NCBI RefSeq assembly: GCF_902459465.1
Contig: NW_022985712.1
Coordinates: 1-64,000 of the forward strand
Direction: 5' to 3'
DNA from: Asterias rubens
Taxonomy: Eukaryota; Echinodermata; Asteroidea; Forcipulatida; Asteriidae
DNA: 64,000 nucleotides
Below the pieces are notes generated by a model that did no database searches, was not told where the DNA came from, and saw only the letters and a program-made list of their open reading frames with translations. The stretch's first letter is position 1, and every line of letters begins with the position of its first letter. Shown here piece after piece: positions 54,301 through 63,531 of this stretch. A program made the translations under genes and the position numbers.

Positions 54301-54968
54301 TGACTGAAGCCGAGGGCATCATGAACTCCAAACCTCTTGGTTATGCATCGTCAGAGGTGGCAGATATCGATCCAGTAACACCCAACATACTTCTGATGGG
54401 GCGGCGCGATCCTGCACTCCCCATGGTAGTCTATGATGAGGGCCGCCGCAGTTGGCGACATAGTCAGGTCTTAGCAGACCATTTCTGGCGTCTCTTCATA
54501 CGCTCGTACCTGCCAACTTTGCAGACCCGACAGAAGTGGCAGCGAGAGGTCGACAACCTGTCTGTTGGAGATGTGGTGATGATTGCAGACCCACAGCTTA
54601 CCCGCTCCCAGTGGCCAGTTGGTGTTGTGTCAGAGGTGCTTCCAAGCAGTGATGACAGAGTCAGAGCTGTCAACGTGAAGGTGGACAAACGGACGTACAA
54701 GCGACCTGTATCCAGGCTTGTGAGATGTCCAAGTATGAGGAAGGGGATACTGCCAAGAGCAATGCACTGCTCACTCGTACTCGCATTCCATTCAAGCTCT
54801 ACTCTAGCTATGAAACAAGTACTGTTTAAGTTCCTAATTGAGGTGTTTGCCTTAGAATGCCTAAAAGGCTACCTATATGTTAATGTTACCGTAAAAAGGT
54901 TGTATTTGATTTTTGCAAATTTCCTTAAGAAATTTGTGGGCGGCCATGTTGGAACTAGTCTTTTTTAA
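48345..54968 (+). CDS. BEL/Pao Gag-Pol polyprotein (copy 2), unusual RT active site
   Basis: 2207 codons from ATG 48345. There is a coiled-coil gag region (EEEKAQIRREAAEREEE) and a DUF1759-like region from ~474. Cys/His knuckles start near 736. The protease-like segment (~852) reads LDECAE, without D-S/T-G. The reverse transcriptase starts near 1153. Where FYVDD or FYVDN is expected (~1272-1277) it reads ETDVDNQL, so both the tyrosine and the second aspartate differ. RNase H (FCDASERLYGAVA) follows. The integrase has catalytic D, D and E (GMDCFGP, LSDCGTNF, LWEREV). The last ~80 codons are a hydrophobic extension that reads 22 bp into the 3' LTR. Near-identical LTRs show recent movement despite the odd active site, so mobilisation in trans is possible. 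Confidence 0.95.
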   Translation: MNPDISVTVSEVTTPSSIVVNVTQPSNLMPSPPAATIANSLATGRTPRPRRVPSHLVQDHQFTVLPSLQHDRDPSFSQRTMDAHKAASVHSGKSRRTSGTVSSSKSVSPSEIQRRLAEQESRRKLHDLMRVAEEEKAQIRREAAEREEEIHLERVQIEIRTQRLAAEARLDAEHRERQVEFDFEQAEIQMETKRLQRELENAVESTYIDNLPDSNPDVQTSQWLNGTSQTFEQTCISSGVVSSDVVHVSDGTGTFSVLPTQSNNHVKMHVSSSDRQGHGSGTNIGGLRGAGVITGAALGLANSSKNNVPYCCIPTAVTSMPMYTQAFSGPMYGNNVLFNPSHNTCTTGLSLQPAGFTLNSVPTAMKVHSSQEAGVTSLTQTVSASHGVAINQQPVMNPCTPSQKDAVDHAATPLDQRELPSDNSVGESNGFSGSDSDKSEEDDSSSGDISSRKGRKYKAGAEASYQYRYGMFVDSLPKLDIPKFDDEHNVKQYVTFRSLWDSIMSKPEFRIPEATKFAYMRSHLGGRPLAIADRNMILGDKAYAATIKQFDKSFGDPGRIVQGLLSQLETRPSLSYNDWAGLRDFSDELVTMIQTATHLKFKAELKNHKYAVELAQKLPDRLHTEFLSKMWKKSEGQKYTVLNLSEWLEDKTGPVGLILLEQSRKFKSGKKERPQQERKRPHPKGPDFPVTRTYTAQIAAPNPQVCVTTTAKGVSKTSTPAKNSNASKGGIGDRITCLYCGVSELGHYLETCEEFKKLNCDQKIKWLKDKGRCNKCAKKHEGECPFPKKCKDCQGDHRASLHEVVKSTVNNRGTVLCSGVGSKPKVGYERDVLIKVVPLVVYGPKGMIETFGVLDECAERTMILQQTVSELQIHGPDETLRIETVMGDADWKGKCVDFVVSARGDQSQKFQINCAFTADDFQLVDYSVSAERLQSKWPHLRNLPLFTADKVQPALLIGADHIELTLSTEVRTGPKTSSPVAVNTLFGWTVQGRQGLQQPGVKSTTSHQVLFTMCQQPEYPLHQMMERFMAIDRLPHINEKEATRSRLDKLAIKTLKEKTVQVEVQGIHRLETPLLWKPNRSIPQSSARAVQGLARSHRKKMTSDPKLAEYCKTYMQKLKDQGHVEELGTVEEIAAKEQQGWYIPYHVVHSSGKYRLVFNCSFEFAGQNLNDELLAGPTLNSSLLEVLLRFRQGRVAVSGDITAMFHQVRLSPEERCRFRFLWWDEQMDTWIVFQWLVLPFGATCSPCCATFALQKTAEDGKERYPLVQDTIKLETDVDNQLASRDTEQQAKELVLSTRQCLQESGFQMVKYASSHPEVVENLPTAARSNHHLRSLSLDQLEGNPEPALGLNWDCMSDEMYHPAKVPDNRLLTKRTALRVLASQFEPLGDIAPFTARAKIIVQELWMSKLDWDEEVNDTDIRKRWEDWCLELEQIPSLRMQRCYTPSHVDSTSVKRALHIFCDASERLYGAVAYMRSVDDHEQVYMSFVLAKCRVAPKRLTSMPRLELMAALVGAQLAQLVSQALTVELDYVMMWSDSTTVLTWIQSDSCRFKVFVGTRVAEIQTLTDGMEWRYVRTTDNPADDITRGLSVAELGKGSRWSEGPPWLLGPPDTWQSESAPVLAQTRASSSADTSEIKKALFCGVTMTGPVNDLDLTVFESWTDLVNALGQKLYPFDEQVTGALSPDQTRDVENQLLQRAQMDHFKAEIAALEAGKEISKESRLIQLAPELDRTEKLIRVGGRLRKVPQQDCVDFELHPIVLDQHHPVTKLLIKDADNHFSHQAGTGQVFAYLRRRYWIIRGRSSVKGVLHACFECRRWREKPRVPRMADLPKSRLRLHKPPFYSTGMDCFGPMTVTIGRRQEKRWGLLFKCMTTRAIHLELLEKMDADHFLMAYRRFASRRGVPYELLSDCGTNFTGAATEMENALKEMEPELVKRLAKYKVLFRFNPPNAPHFGGLWEREVRSVKTALKGVLGDRTVPEPVLRTVLTEAEGIMNSKPLGYASSEVADIDPVTPNILLMGRRDPALPMVVYDEGRRSWRHSQVLADHFWRLFIRSYLPTLQTRQKWQREVDNLSVGDVVMIADPQLTRSQWPVGVVSEVLPSSDDRVRAVNVKVDKRTYKRPVSRLVRCPSMRKGILPRAMHCSLVLAFHSSSTLAMKQVLFKFLIEVFALECLKGYLYVNVTVKRLYLIFANFLKKFVGGHVGTSLF

Positions 54969-55716
54969 CACAAGAGGGCGCTAAATCCAGCGCTAATGTT
55001 TCTAGTTTTTGATGCTTGAGGGCGCTGTGCGTTTTCTTTTTGCCAAATCCCATTTTGTTAAATGTTCAAGGTTGTACCGTTTTTGGTACTAAAAAAGGTC
55101 CATTTGTTCCTGTTATTGAAATCCAATCGTTACCTGAACTGGGTGAGTTGACAGTTAATAATTGATCTATTATTGTTATGAGCCCGTAAGGGAGACAAAT
55201 CAAGTTTTTGGGAGTTTTTATTGACAGTAAACATTTGAGATTTAGTCACATGGTCAGAGTTTGTATGGGGTTATATATTCATGTACATGTTCATGCATTT
55301 AGGGTTCCATACCTGCAGTTCTTCACAGGGCGGCTGCATACAGCCTTAATTATGTCAGACTTTAAAACATTATAACTGTGTCTAGGGCTATTCATGTTTT
55401 GGCTGTATATGTATCAGGTTTTGATTATGTATTTCTCTATTGTTATTTCAGCATAACAACAAGTAAACAAGTAAACAACTTCAAGCAAACCAACAAACCA
55501 ACGTAAAACAAGATTATAAGAAAGGAATAGAGGATCAAGAACAGAAAGAAATAAATTCTCTATCAATCACAGTCAGATCAGAACAAGATTCCATTGACTT
55601 TCTTATTTGTGTTTATCGGCCAGCAGTAACACTGAGGATTTACAAGTTTCCTAGATTTATAAATATCCAACCAGTTTTTATGTTGCTACAATCGAGCTAC
55701 TACCTTCAGTCCTACA
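54947..55716 (+). repeat. 3' LTR of BEL copy 2
   Basis: 770 bp, pair of 47500-48269. Confidence 0.95.
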
Positions 55717-56287
55717 GGTAGTACTCGCGATGGACCCGCAAATCATGACCCATGAAGTCTGCAAGTGTTTCAAGCTGATGTTCATTCAAGGCCAGAATTT
55801 GTGAAACAGTCGCTACATGTTTACGAAGCTTTGTAGACCGCATGCTACCAGCATTCTCAAGGCCCGCCTCATTTGCATATGCTCGTAGACAGTCGCTTCC
55901 TCGTATATGACCTGAGCCTCCGTAACAACTTTGTGCGAATAAGAATATATTGTCTTGTGCCACTCCAGCTGCATTTCTATTTGCGACCAGAGCCTTCAAC
56001 CACGCCATCACATCAGTACCAAGAAGCACAGGAACAGTTCTGCCCCTCTTACCAAATATTTTAATGACTTGGAACATTTTACAGAGGTGCCGTTCAAGAT
56101 CAGTCATCACGCAATCACCTTTCACAATGGCTGCACTACTGCGCTTGTGAAAATCTTCCAGTTTAATTTTGGATACTTCCCCCTGTCGTCTGCGGTTGAA
56201 GATAATGAGATGGCACAGTGTGACTTCATTCAATTTCTTCCAAGCTGGTGTAATTTCATGGCCCTTAGCAGAGTGTAGGAGCTGCAC
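55717..56287 (-). CDS. Tyrosine-recombinase-like gene, catalytic exon (cut by BEL copy 2)
   Basis: About 190 codons. The upstream limit is uncertain because the first listed codon is GTG, and an acceptor or further exon must precede it. Motifs are FNRRRQGEVSK (first catalytic Arg), FGKRGRTVPVLL, HIRGSDCLRAYANEAG, STKLRKHVATVSQ and FMGHDLRVHREYY. The last supplies the late histidine and the putative nucleophilic tyrosine. The HVAT motif has Thr where classical recombinases have Arg. The family is a known but poorly characterised group of phage-integrase-fold proteins in fish and marine invertebrates, possibly of Crypton-like origin. Joining across the BEL element and one GGTAG gives a continuous frame into 47494. 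As it stands the gene is split 8.2 kb apart by an antisense retrotransposon. Confidence 0.8.
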
Positions 56288-56359
56288 TTCCCTGTTGCCA
56301 GTTTCATGAAGGAACGATGAGATTGTAGCTCATAAGTTATGTCATAATTGTTTACTTGC

Positions 56360-56664
56360 ATCCCATAATACTCAGAATTGTGGTAAACGGTCAGTATGTA
56401 AGGTGGCTGGGTTTGTCAGACACAATTTATGAGGACCAGTTTCCTGATCAAATAATAAAAACTATAGTAAATGAAGAATGTTGTGGTATGTTAGGTACAC
56501 AATGTCCAGCTAGGAATAAAAACAGGACCCCTCATTGGAACTAGACTGCATTGCTAAACTTCTCATTTGGTTTGTAGAATAAACTCAGTCCCTCAGTACA
56601 GTGTATCGTTTGTCAGACACAATTTGTGAGGACCAGTTTCCTGATCAAATAATAAAAACTCTAG
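56360..56664 (+). repeat. ~200-bp dispersed/tandem repeat family, first copies
   Basis: Landmarks TTTGTCAGACACAATTT, GAGGACCAGTTTCC and GGTACACAATGTCCAGCTAG. The second copy is interrupted by the TTAA element at 56669 and resumes at 57683. Confidence 0.8.
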
Positions 56665-56668
56665 TTAA

Positions 56669-57678
56669 AGGGACACACCAGTTCATCGTTTACGCTCAAT
56701 AGTGATAAAGAAAGAAAGGCAATCAATTTTAAAATTGTTGTTGTAAAAAAAATCATCAAAGCGGCCCTTAAATCGGGAAGAAAAAAAAAAAAAAAGGTCA
56801 AAAGTCAATGCATACGCTTTACCAGCCGTTTCGAGTGTGAAATTTACGCTGCAATGTCGCAAGTAGACTGGTGCTTTGATTGTCAATATTATTATTACTA
56901 TGTCAAGACATGAGTATCCAGTCTGCATATCCCCGAACTGTTTGTAAACACAGTACGGTCACACAACGATCTTCGCAAACAGCTTTACATTGGTTGTATT
57001 TCCTTCGAAGGGTCCGAAACCATGGAAAACGTTCCTTCAAAATCCAAAGATTGTCGTAAAAAAACATAAAGCCAAACAATCCAAAGCTGATAAAACCTCA
57101 AGTAAAAAGGATAAAAAACACACTCCCTCTTGCATATTCATAAGCTTGCAGCATGATGGGTCGTGTGGTAGTTCCGAGTAACCTTGTGTGGACTTCGCTC
57201 GTCCTTGCTCTATGCTCACACTAGTGACTAGTGTGAGCCAAGTCCACACAACGCTACTCGGAGCTAGGTTGTGGGAGCAAGCCCCGCGCCAAGCCACGTC
57301 ATGCAATCCCCTCGCACTGGGAACATGGAGCACACTCTCATTGGCCGGACTCTCTGGGTTAAGTTTTTATAAGCACGATATTTCGTAATAATGTATAATT
57401 TGTATCCATAATATGAATACATGCTCTCTTTTGTCAAATACTCATGAACAATAACTTTGAAATCACAGTTGAATTTGATGCAGTAATTAACTTTTACACG
57501 TCTTGAAGTAAGACTACTCAAAAGATCACGTAATTATCCAAACCAAAAAATCGGTTCGGAAAAACCATGTGACCGTACTTTTTTTTCAGGATATTTCATC
57601 TCTACTTCTCAAGACCATGTGAAGACCTTGTATTCTAGTTTGAAGCCCAAAATAGCCCAACGAAGCCGGTGTGTACCT
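56669..57678. mobile_element. 1.0-kb TTAA-type DNA element (Kolobok/piggyBac-like, non-autonomous)
   Basis: Ends AGGGACACACCAG and, reversed, AGGTACACACCGG, flanked by TTAA on both sides (56665-56668, 57679-57682). It interrupts a ~200-bp repeat unit that resumes directly after it. Near-perfect internal palindrome (GCTCACACTAGTGACTAGTG, 57214-57238) with outer arms GTGTGGACTT/AAGTCCACAC. No transposase. TTAA targets fit Kolobok or piggyBac; which one is undecided. Confidence 0.75.
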
Positions 57679-57682
57679 TTAA

Positions 57683-58118
57683 TGAAGAATGTTGTGGTAT
57701 GTTAAGTACACAATGTCCAACTAGGAATAAAAAGGACCACTCAATGGAACTAGACTGCACTACTAAACTTCTCATTTGGTTTGTAGCATAAACGCAGTTC
57801 CTCAGTACTGGAATCGTTTGTCAGACACAATTTGTGAGGACCAGTTTCCCAATAAAATAATAACAAATATAGTAAATGAAGAATGTTGTGGTTTGGTAGG
57901 TACACAATGTCCAGCTAGGAAAAAAAAAACTTTATTGGACTGCATTACAAAACTTCTCATTAGGTTTGTTGAGCTCCATTTCCCATCAGTACAATTTGCA
58001 AGATACTTGTTCACTTTTAAGCAGGTCTTTCCATCAAGAGGGAAATTTTGTAAAAGCCAGCACTGTTTGCTTCCTGATATTTGTATGAAATTACAAAGGA
58101 ACATGTGTATCCACTTAC
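57683..58118 (+). repeat. ~200-bp repeat copies
   Basis: Two further copies. The end (TTGTTGAGCTCCATTTCCCA to TTGTTCACTTTTAA, 57967-58018) recurs at 62551-62620. Confidence 0.75.
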
Positions 58119-58277
58119 TTTGATTAAGGAATCTGCATGACTCCCCACAAGACAATTGTCTTGAGTCTCACTTCTGCCTGCATCATTGCTCAACATATTG
58201 TCATCAACTGCAGTAGGCAACTCTTCCACTTCCTGGGAGAGGCCATCTTGCAATTTTTCAACACTTGCTTGTAAATC
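58119..58277 (-). CDS. Probable upstream exon, acidic (recombinase-like gene)
   Basis: 159 nt, phase 0 at both ends, between TTTTCACAG and AAA-GTAAGTG. It encodes DLQASVEKLQDGLSQEVEEL and NMLSNDAGRSETQDN. It has good splice sites and the same orientation as the recombinase exons 2 kb downstream. Acidic, unstructured-looking, no domain recognised. Assignment to the recombinase gene is inference from position. Confidence 0.45.
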
Positions 58278-58434
58278 CTGTGAAAATAAAAACAGAAAAT
58301 AATCATTCAAAGTAAAACAGTAGTCAAATTTAAAACCCTACTTTTTTGCAAAAATATCAAAGACAAATTTAGAGTCAATGGTAGTGTGGTCCTCTTTTCT
58401 ACAGGTAATTGAAAACTGACAAATATTTGAGTGA

Positions 58435-58820
58435 TATTGGAACTAGACTGCATTACTAAACTTCTCATTTGGTTTGTCGAATAAACTCAGTCCCTCAGTA
58501 CAGTGTATCGTTTGTCAGACACAATTTGTGAGGACCAGTTTCCCAATAAAATAATAAAAACGATTGTAAATGAAGAATGTTGGTATGTTAAGTACACAAT
58601 GTACAGATAGGAATAAAAAAGGACCCGTCATTGGAACTAGACTGCACTACTAAACTTCTCATTTGGTTTGTAGCATAAACTCAGTCCCTCAGTACAGTGT
58701 ATCGTTTGTCAGACACAATTTGTGAGGACCAGTTTCCCAATAAAATAATAAAAACTATAGTTATGAAGAATGTAGTGGTATGGTAGGTACATGTAGGTCC
58801 AGCTAGGAATAAAAAGGAGT
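58435..58820 (+). repeat. ~200-bp repeat copies
   Basis: Two copies (CTTCTCATTTGGTTTGT to CAGCTAGGAATAAAAAGG) inside the presumed 5' region of the recombinase gene. Confidence 0.75.
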
Positions 58821-60860
58821 CTTCTTTATTCCTTTATTTTACCGAGGGATAATATTCCTCCCAATTCACAAATTAAAGCCACTAAATATTTGTTTTTTAT
58901 AACCTACAAACAGATCCATGTCATTTTCACAAGAGACACAAAGTAGACAAGCTGTTCCTTGTTCATCCCACACATCACATTATTCATTAACGACACAGTC
59001 ACGAGTAAGGCCTATATGCACATGGTATTTTTGCTAATTTATCTGATTCTGAAGAGTGTTTTGTGTTTAACCAGTTTATAAAAGGCCTGTCTTTGCTTAA
59101 GTCACTTCTGCTTAGCCCAGCATACAAGCATAAAACCTAATGCAAGCCATGTACAGCAAAGCAAAGCAGCTGGTATGGCCAGCATGTATTAAACATTGTG
59201 TGGATCATATGGATGGCTCCACAAGAGCTCCACTGTGTGGTGGATGGAGGGCAAACCCCAGGTGTAAACTGGGTGCGTTTTGTTACAATGTATTACTTTA
59301 TACATGGCAGACTTACAACTTAAGAGTACATGCTTGATTTATAAATCTCTTCTTTTTTTGTTACCTTTTTACATTCTTAATAAACCAACATGCATACAAT
59401 GATGTACATGTATGTGTAGTGTGTACATTATTTGTTGATTGCCTCTTTTTGGCGTTAGTTTGTTTTTTTCCTGCCACTTTTTTTTCCAGAATGATCCTAA
59501 TGCTTAAGGATTAGTTTTTTCTGACTTATATTCAAGCAGCCTCCACATTTGTGCCATTTTTTAAAAATAATTTGATGTTTTAAATGGTATTACTATTAAT
59601 ATTACACTTTTCAAGTTGATTTCACAAATAATCAATAATATGAAAATATAACATAAAACAACAAAATATTTTGTTGAAGAAGGCAAAATAAAATTTTTAA
59701 AATCTACAAAATAAAACATCAAAACTATTTTATTATGTTTAAACAACCGGTCACCACGGTAATGATTGACCCACTGTTAACAAAAAACATCCGTTAACAT
59801 TTGTACATTACAATGGAAAGGAACTTTACTTTTCGTTATGTAGTCCTGTTATACTTACATCACTGTTCACCTTCTACACTCTCCACGCACTTTGTGTGGA
59901 ATTAATCACCTTTAAAAACAATGCATTGCAATTGCATGCACAAGGGTAGTTCATACTGTACACATGCCAGTGAATAAAAATGACTGAAAAGGAGTGTAAT
60001 TCTTTGAATTGAAGCTATCAAACAGGCAAATTGCATGTTTTATTAAAAATAAAGGTTTGGTTTATTTTTAATGCACTATATCCTCGGCCTAATAACTTAC
60101 AAGTATTGTGTATTCACAGACCAACATTTTTATGAATTCATACTTGTATGAAGTGTTTGTTGATTAAATATTAAAGGTATTCGAATGACTTGTATCCTTT
60201 CCCACTGAGGGTTATCATGGATATTTTAGCATAGTACATTGCATCAGAAAACTTTGGAATCCCTTTATACATGCCTTCACACTCCACATGAGAGTGCGGA
60301 GACTCAGTAATAATCATTGGGCTCATAACAATAGAGTACTCCACAATTGTACAAAAAAAGTAAGTGCTCTGCATGTGCTGTTTCACTGACAGGTTACCTT
60401 GTCAATGTATTAAACCAAAAAGCGACAGTATGCACAAGGGCTAGTCAAATGTTGATTTGTTTGATGTTGTTTAGTAATATTTATTTCTTTCTTTTCTTGA
60501 AAGGAGACAACTTGGGGCGTTATGTTCCATAGAATTATTTCAAATGAAAATGATTTTAAAGAAAGTGAAAAAATACTATGTCAAAATGTTGACCATAAGC
60601 CATGCAAATGGCTTTTTCAATGGGGAAGGCACATACTCTTCTAGTTCATATTGTACACATTCATCACTGAATGCATGTTGATTTGTATAGAAAGTAAAAA
60701 AGGTAAATTAAATGATTCACACAAACAAGCTTACTCTATACCTGAAAAGCAACCACTAATTACATTATTCATGGGCCTCTAGAGGAGCTTGGAAAATTGG
60801 ACAGCAGTTTTATGGCATTCAGTACAGATTGTTTATTCTCATGAAATCATAGCTTTTTAA
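58821..60860. other. AT-rich interval without a supported gene
   Basis: Several short frames on both strands; none has convincing splice sites or a recognised product. A 59-codon minus-strand exon-like piece (60171-60345) is possible but unsupported. Confidence 0.4.
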
Positions 60861-60869
60861 ACTCAGTCT

Positions 60870-62620
60870 TAACTCAGTCTTCAGTACAGTGTGTTGGGCT
60901 ATTGTTGGGCAGATACAATTTGTAAAGATTAGTTTCCTTAAAAAATGGTCAAAACTATAGCTAGGAAGGATTGTGTGGTATGTTAGGTACACAATGTCCA
61001 GCTAAGAAAAAAACCAAAAACCATTATTTGACTTCAATACCAAACTTCTCATTAGGTTTGTAGCATGAGCTCAGTCTCTCAGTACAATGTATTTTTCAGT
61101 CCATGAGGAGTGCACTGTTGGTCAGAGACAAATTGAAAAGTTATTTTTTCTTAGAACTGTTGGTCAGAGACAAATTGAAAAGTTAGTTTTTCTTATCAAA
61201 ATAGTCAAAACTATAGCTAGGAAGGGTTGTGTGGTATGTTAGGTACACAATTTCCAGCTAAGAATTAAACAAAAACTTTATTGGACTTCATTACCAAACT
61301 TCTCATTAGGTGTGTAGTCTAAACTCAGTCTTCATTACAGTGTGTTGGGCTATTGTTGGGCAGATACAATTTGCAAGGATTAGTTTCCTTAAAAAATGGT
61401 CAAAACTATAGCTAGGAAGGGTTGTGTAGTATGTTAGGTACACAATGTCCAGCTAAGAATTATAAAAACAACTTTATTGGACTTCAATACTAAACTTCTC
61501 ATTAGGTTTGTATCATGAGCTCAGTCTCTCAGTCCAATGTATTTTTCAGTCCATGAGGAGCGTACTGTTGGTCAGAGACAAATTGAAAAGTTAGTTTTTC
61601 TTAACAAAATAGTCTAAACTATAGCTAGGAAGGGTTGTGTAGTATGTTAGGTACACAAAGTCCAGCTAAGAATTCCGAAAAAAAATTTAATGGACGTCAA
61701 TACTAAACTTCTCATTAGGTTTGTAGCATGAGCTCAGTCTCTCAGTACAAGGTATTTTTCAGTCCATGAGGAGTGTACTGTTGGTCAGAGACAAATTGAA
61801 AAGTTAGTTTTTCTTAACAAAATAGTCAAAACTATAGCTAAGAATTAAAAAAAAAACTTTATTGGACTTCATTACCAAACTTCTCATTAGGTGTGTAGTC
61901 TAAACTCAGTCTCTCAGTACAGGGTGTTGGGCTATTGTTGGGCAGGTACAATTTGCAAGGATTAGTTTCCTTACAAAATAGCTTGGAAGGATTGTGTGGT
62001 ATGTTAGGTACACAATGTCCAGCTAAGAAAAAAACAAAAAACATTGGACTTCAATACCAAACTTCTCATTAGGTTTGTAGCATGAGCTCAGTCTCTCAGT
62101 ACAATGTATTTGTCAGTGGCATAATCTGTTATGAAAAGGGGGTCGGGGAATGATTCTGAAATTTTGGTATGCCGATCTGAAAAATGTATGCATCATTTTT
62201 GTTTGTCTAGGAAGACCTAGGATATGGTAAGAGTGCACACATTTTGAGACAAAGTATTCCCATCATTATGTGCTTAACCTTTTATAAATTTGTACAATAA
62301 TCGACAAAATGTTTTCACCACTTGGCTAAATCTGAGGCAGGGAATGATCCTATGGGCCATCCCCCCCCTCCCATTATCCCTAGGATTTATGCCCTTGGTG
62401 ATTTTGGTCAGACACACTTTGCAAGTATACCTTTCCTTATCAAATAATCAAAGCTATGTAGCTTGGAAGGATTGTGTTGTATGTTTAGTACACAATGTCC
62501 AGCTAAGAATAAAAAGAACCCATCATTGGGACTAGACTGCATTACAAAACTTCTCATAAGGTTTGTTGAGCTCCATTTCCCATCAGTACAATTTGCAAGA
62601 TACTTGTTCACTTTTAAAGT
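60870..62620 (+). repeat. ~200-bp repeat array, main block
   Basis: About seven tandem copies at roughly 190-250 bp spacing. Two alternating subtypes: one with CAGTCCATGAGGAG and GTTGGTCAGAGACAAATTG, one with TGTTGGGCTATTGTTGGGCA. A unique insert with GGGGTCGGGGAATG lies around 62115-62400. Confidence 0.8.
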
Positions 62621-62759
62621 GCGTGGAAAATGAGAAGTTTCCAGTCAATCCACTTTCAAAATCTAGTTGCTGATGTATCAAACACAATATATAAGTATAC
62701 AAAGATAATTTTTCGAAATTGTAAAAAGATTAAAAAAAGGAATTTTTAAAAAGCCCGCG

Positions 62760-62941
62760 CGTCGCGATTCTGAAAATGCAGAGGTCACGATTGGTTGTTG
62801 CGCAATGGCTGTGACGTCATAAAGGAGACTGACTAAGTCTGGTACCCATACAACTCACGCACGCTACGCAAGCCCCACATGTAATGTGCGCGTGCATTAT
62901 TTCATTTATTGTCCGCTGATTCTTTCTTCGACGAAGTAAAC
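62760..62941 (+). promoter_or_regulatory. CRE-containing promoter-like region
   Basis: GC-rich island in AT-rich surroundings. Has an inverted CCAAT box (ATTGG near 62790), a consensus CRE TGACGTCA (62812-62819) and CpG-rich CGCGCGTCGCGA, just upstream of the ATG at 62942. Confidence 0.5.
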
Positions 62942-63234
62942 ATGTCAGACTCTGAAAACTCCGGTGACGAATTTTGAGAAGAAATCAGTGTAGATTCTGA
63001 TGGTTCCAGTGAAGGATCTGAAAGTACCTCAGGGGGATCGGGAGACAGCGATGACGTTGAGCCAGACGATGAGGATGAGGTGGTTCGTGGGGCTGAACCA
63101 TATAGATTCGAGCCACTGGCAAGACCACGCCAACAGCAAGGTGACGCTGCTGCTGCTGACGACGCCGACCCCGATGAAGAACAAGATGGGAATGACCAAG
63201 CTGCCAACAACGAACGATTGAACAATACCGACTG
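62942..63234 (+). pseudogene. First exon resembling P2X7-like zinc-domain proteins, with early stop
   Basis: ATG at 62942 begins MSDSENSGDEF, then TGA (62975-62977). The same frame then runs open for 86 codons: acidic (SGDSDDVEPDDEDEVV), then AEPYRFEPLARPRQQQ and ERLNNTDW, meeting a donor CTG-GTAATT at 63234. PYxFEP followed by NTDW at an exon end recalls invertebrate proteins annotated P2X7-like, in which a WCxCGxC domain follows; that is recollection. The stop at codon 12 suggests a pseudogene or an assembly error. Translation from a later start is unlikely because no good ATG follows. Confidence 0.45.
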
Positions 63235-63239
63235 GTAAT

Positions 63240-63531
63240 TTTAATTTGTGATTCCCCCCATCAGGATTTTTTGTTTTGGCGGGCTTATTATTTTATCTGT
63301 CACTTCGTCACAGTCTTTCAATGTGGTAAGATATGAATAATTTTTTGATGAAGGAATTTTAGTCTTTGATTTAGCTTTCAAGGTCAATTTTTCCAGTTTC
63401 GTTTTGGGATAAAGCTTGCAAGCAGTGCAGGAGATTGTTCATAATATTTTCGCTCCAGAAGGAGTATTTAATACGGAATAGAAATTTTTCCAGTTATTTG
63501 GGATAACAACTTTGGCCAGCATACGGAAATC
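63240..63531. other. Non-coding leader region
   Basis: AT-rich. Contains no recognised element. Precedes the GC-rich ORF. Confidence 0.4.

Larger units (their letters stand above)
47500..55716 (+). mobile_element. Complete BEL/Pao LTR retrotransposon (copy 2)
   Basis: 770-bp LTRs (TGTTGGAACTAG...CAGTCCTACA) with one difference noticed (CCAGTGCTA against CCAGCGCTA). It has a 2207-codon frame, a tRNA-Tyr primer site and the GGTAG duplication. It is inserted antisense into the tyrosine-recombinase-like gene. A different lineage from copy 1: the LTRs are unrelated and the proteins only distantly similar. Confidence 0.97.

Noticed and set aside
54730-54968. Envelope-like domain at the end of BEL copy 2
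   Set aside because: The hydrophobic tail is short, has no signal peptide or cysteine pattern, and simply reads into the LTR.
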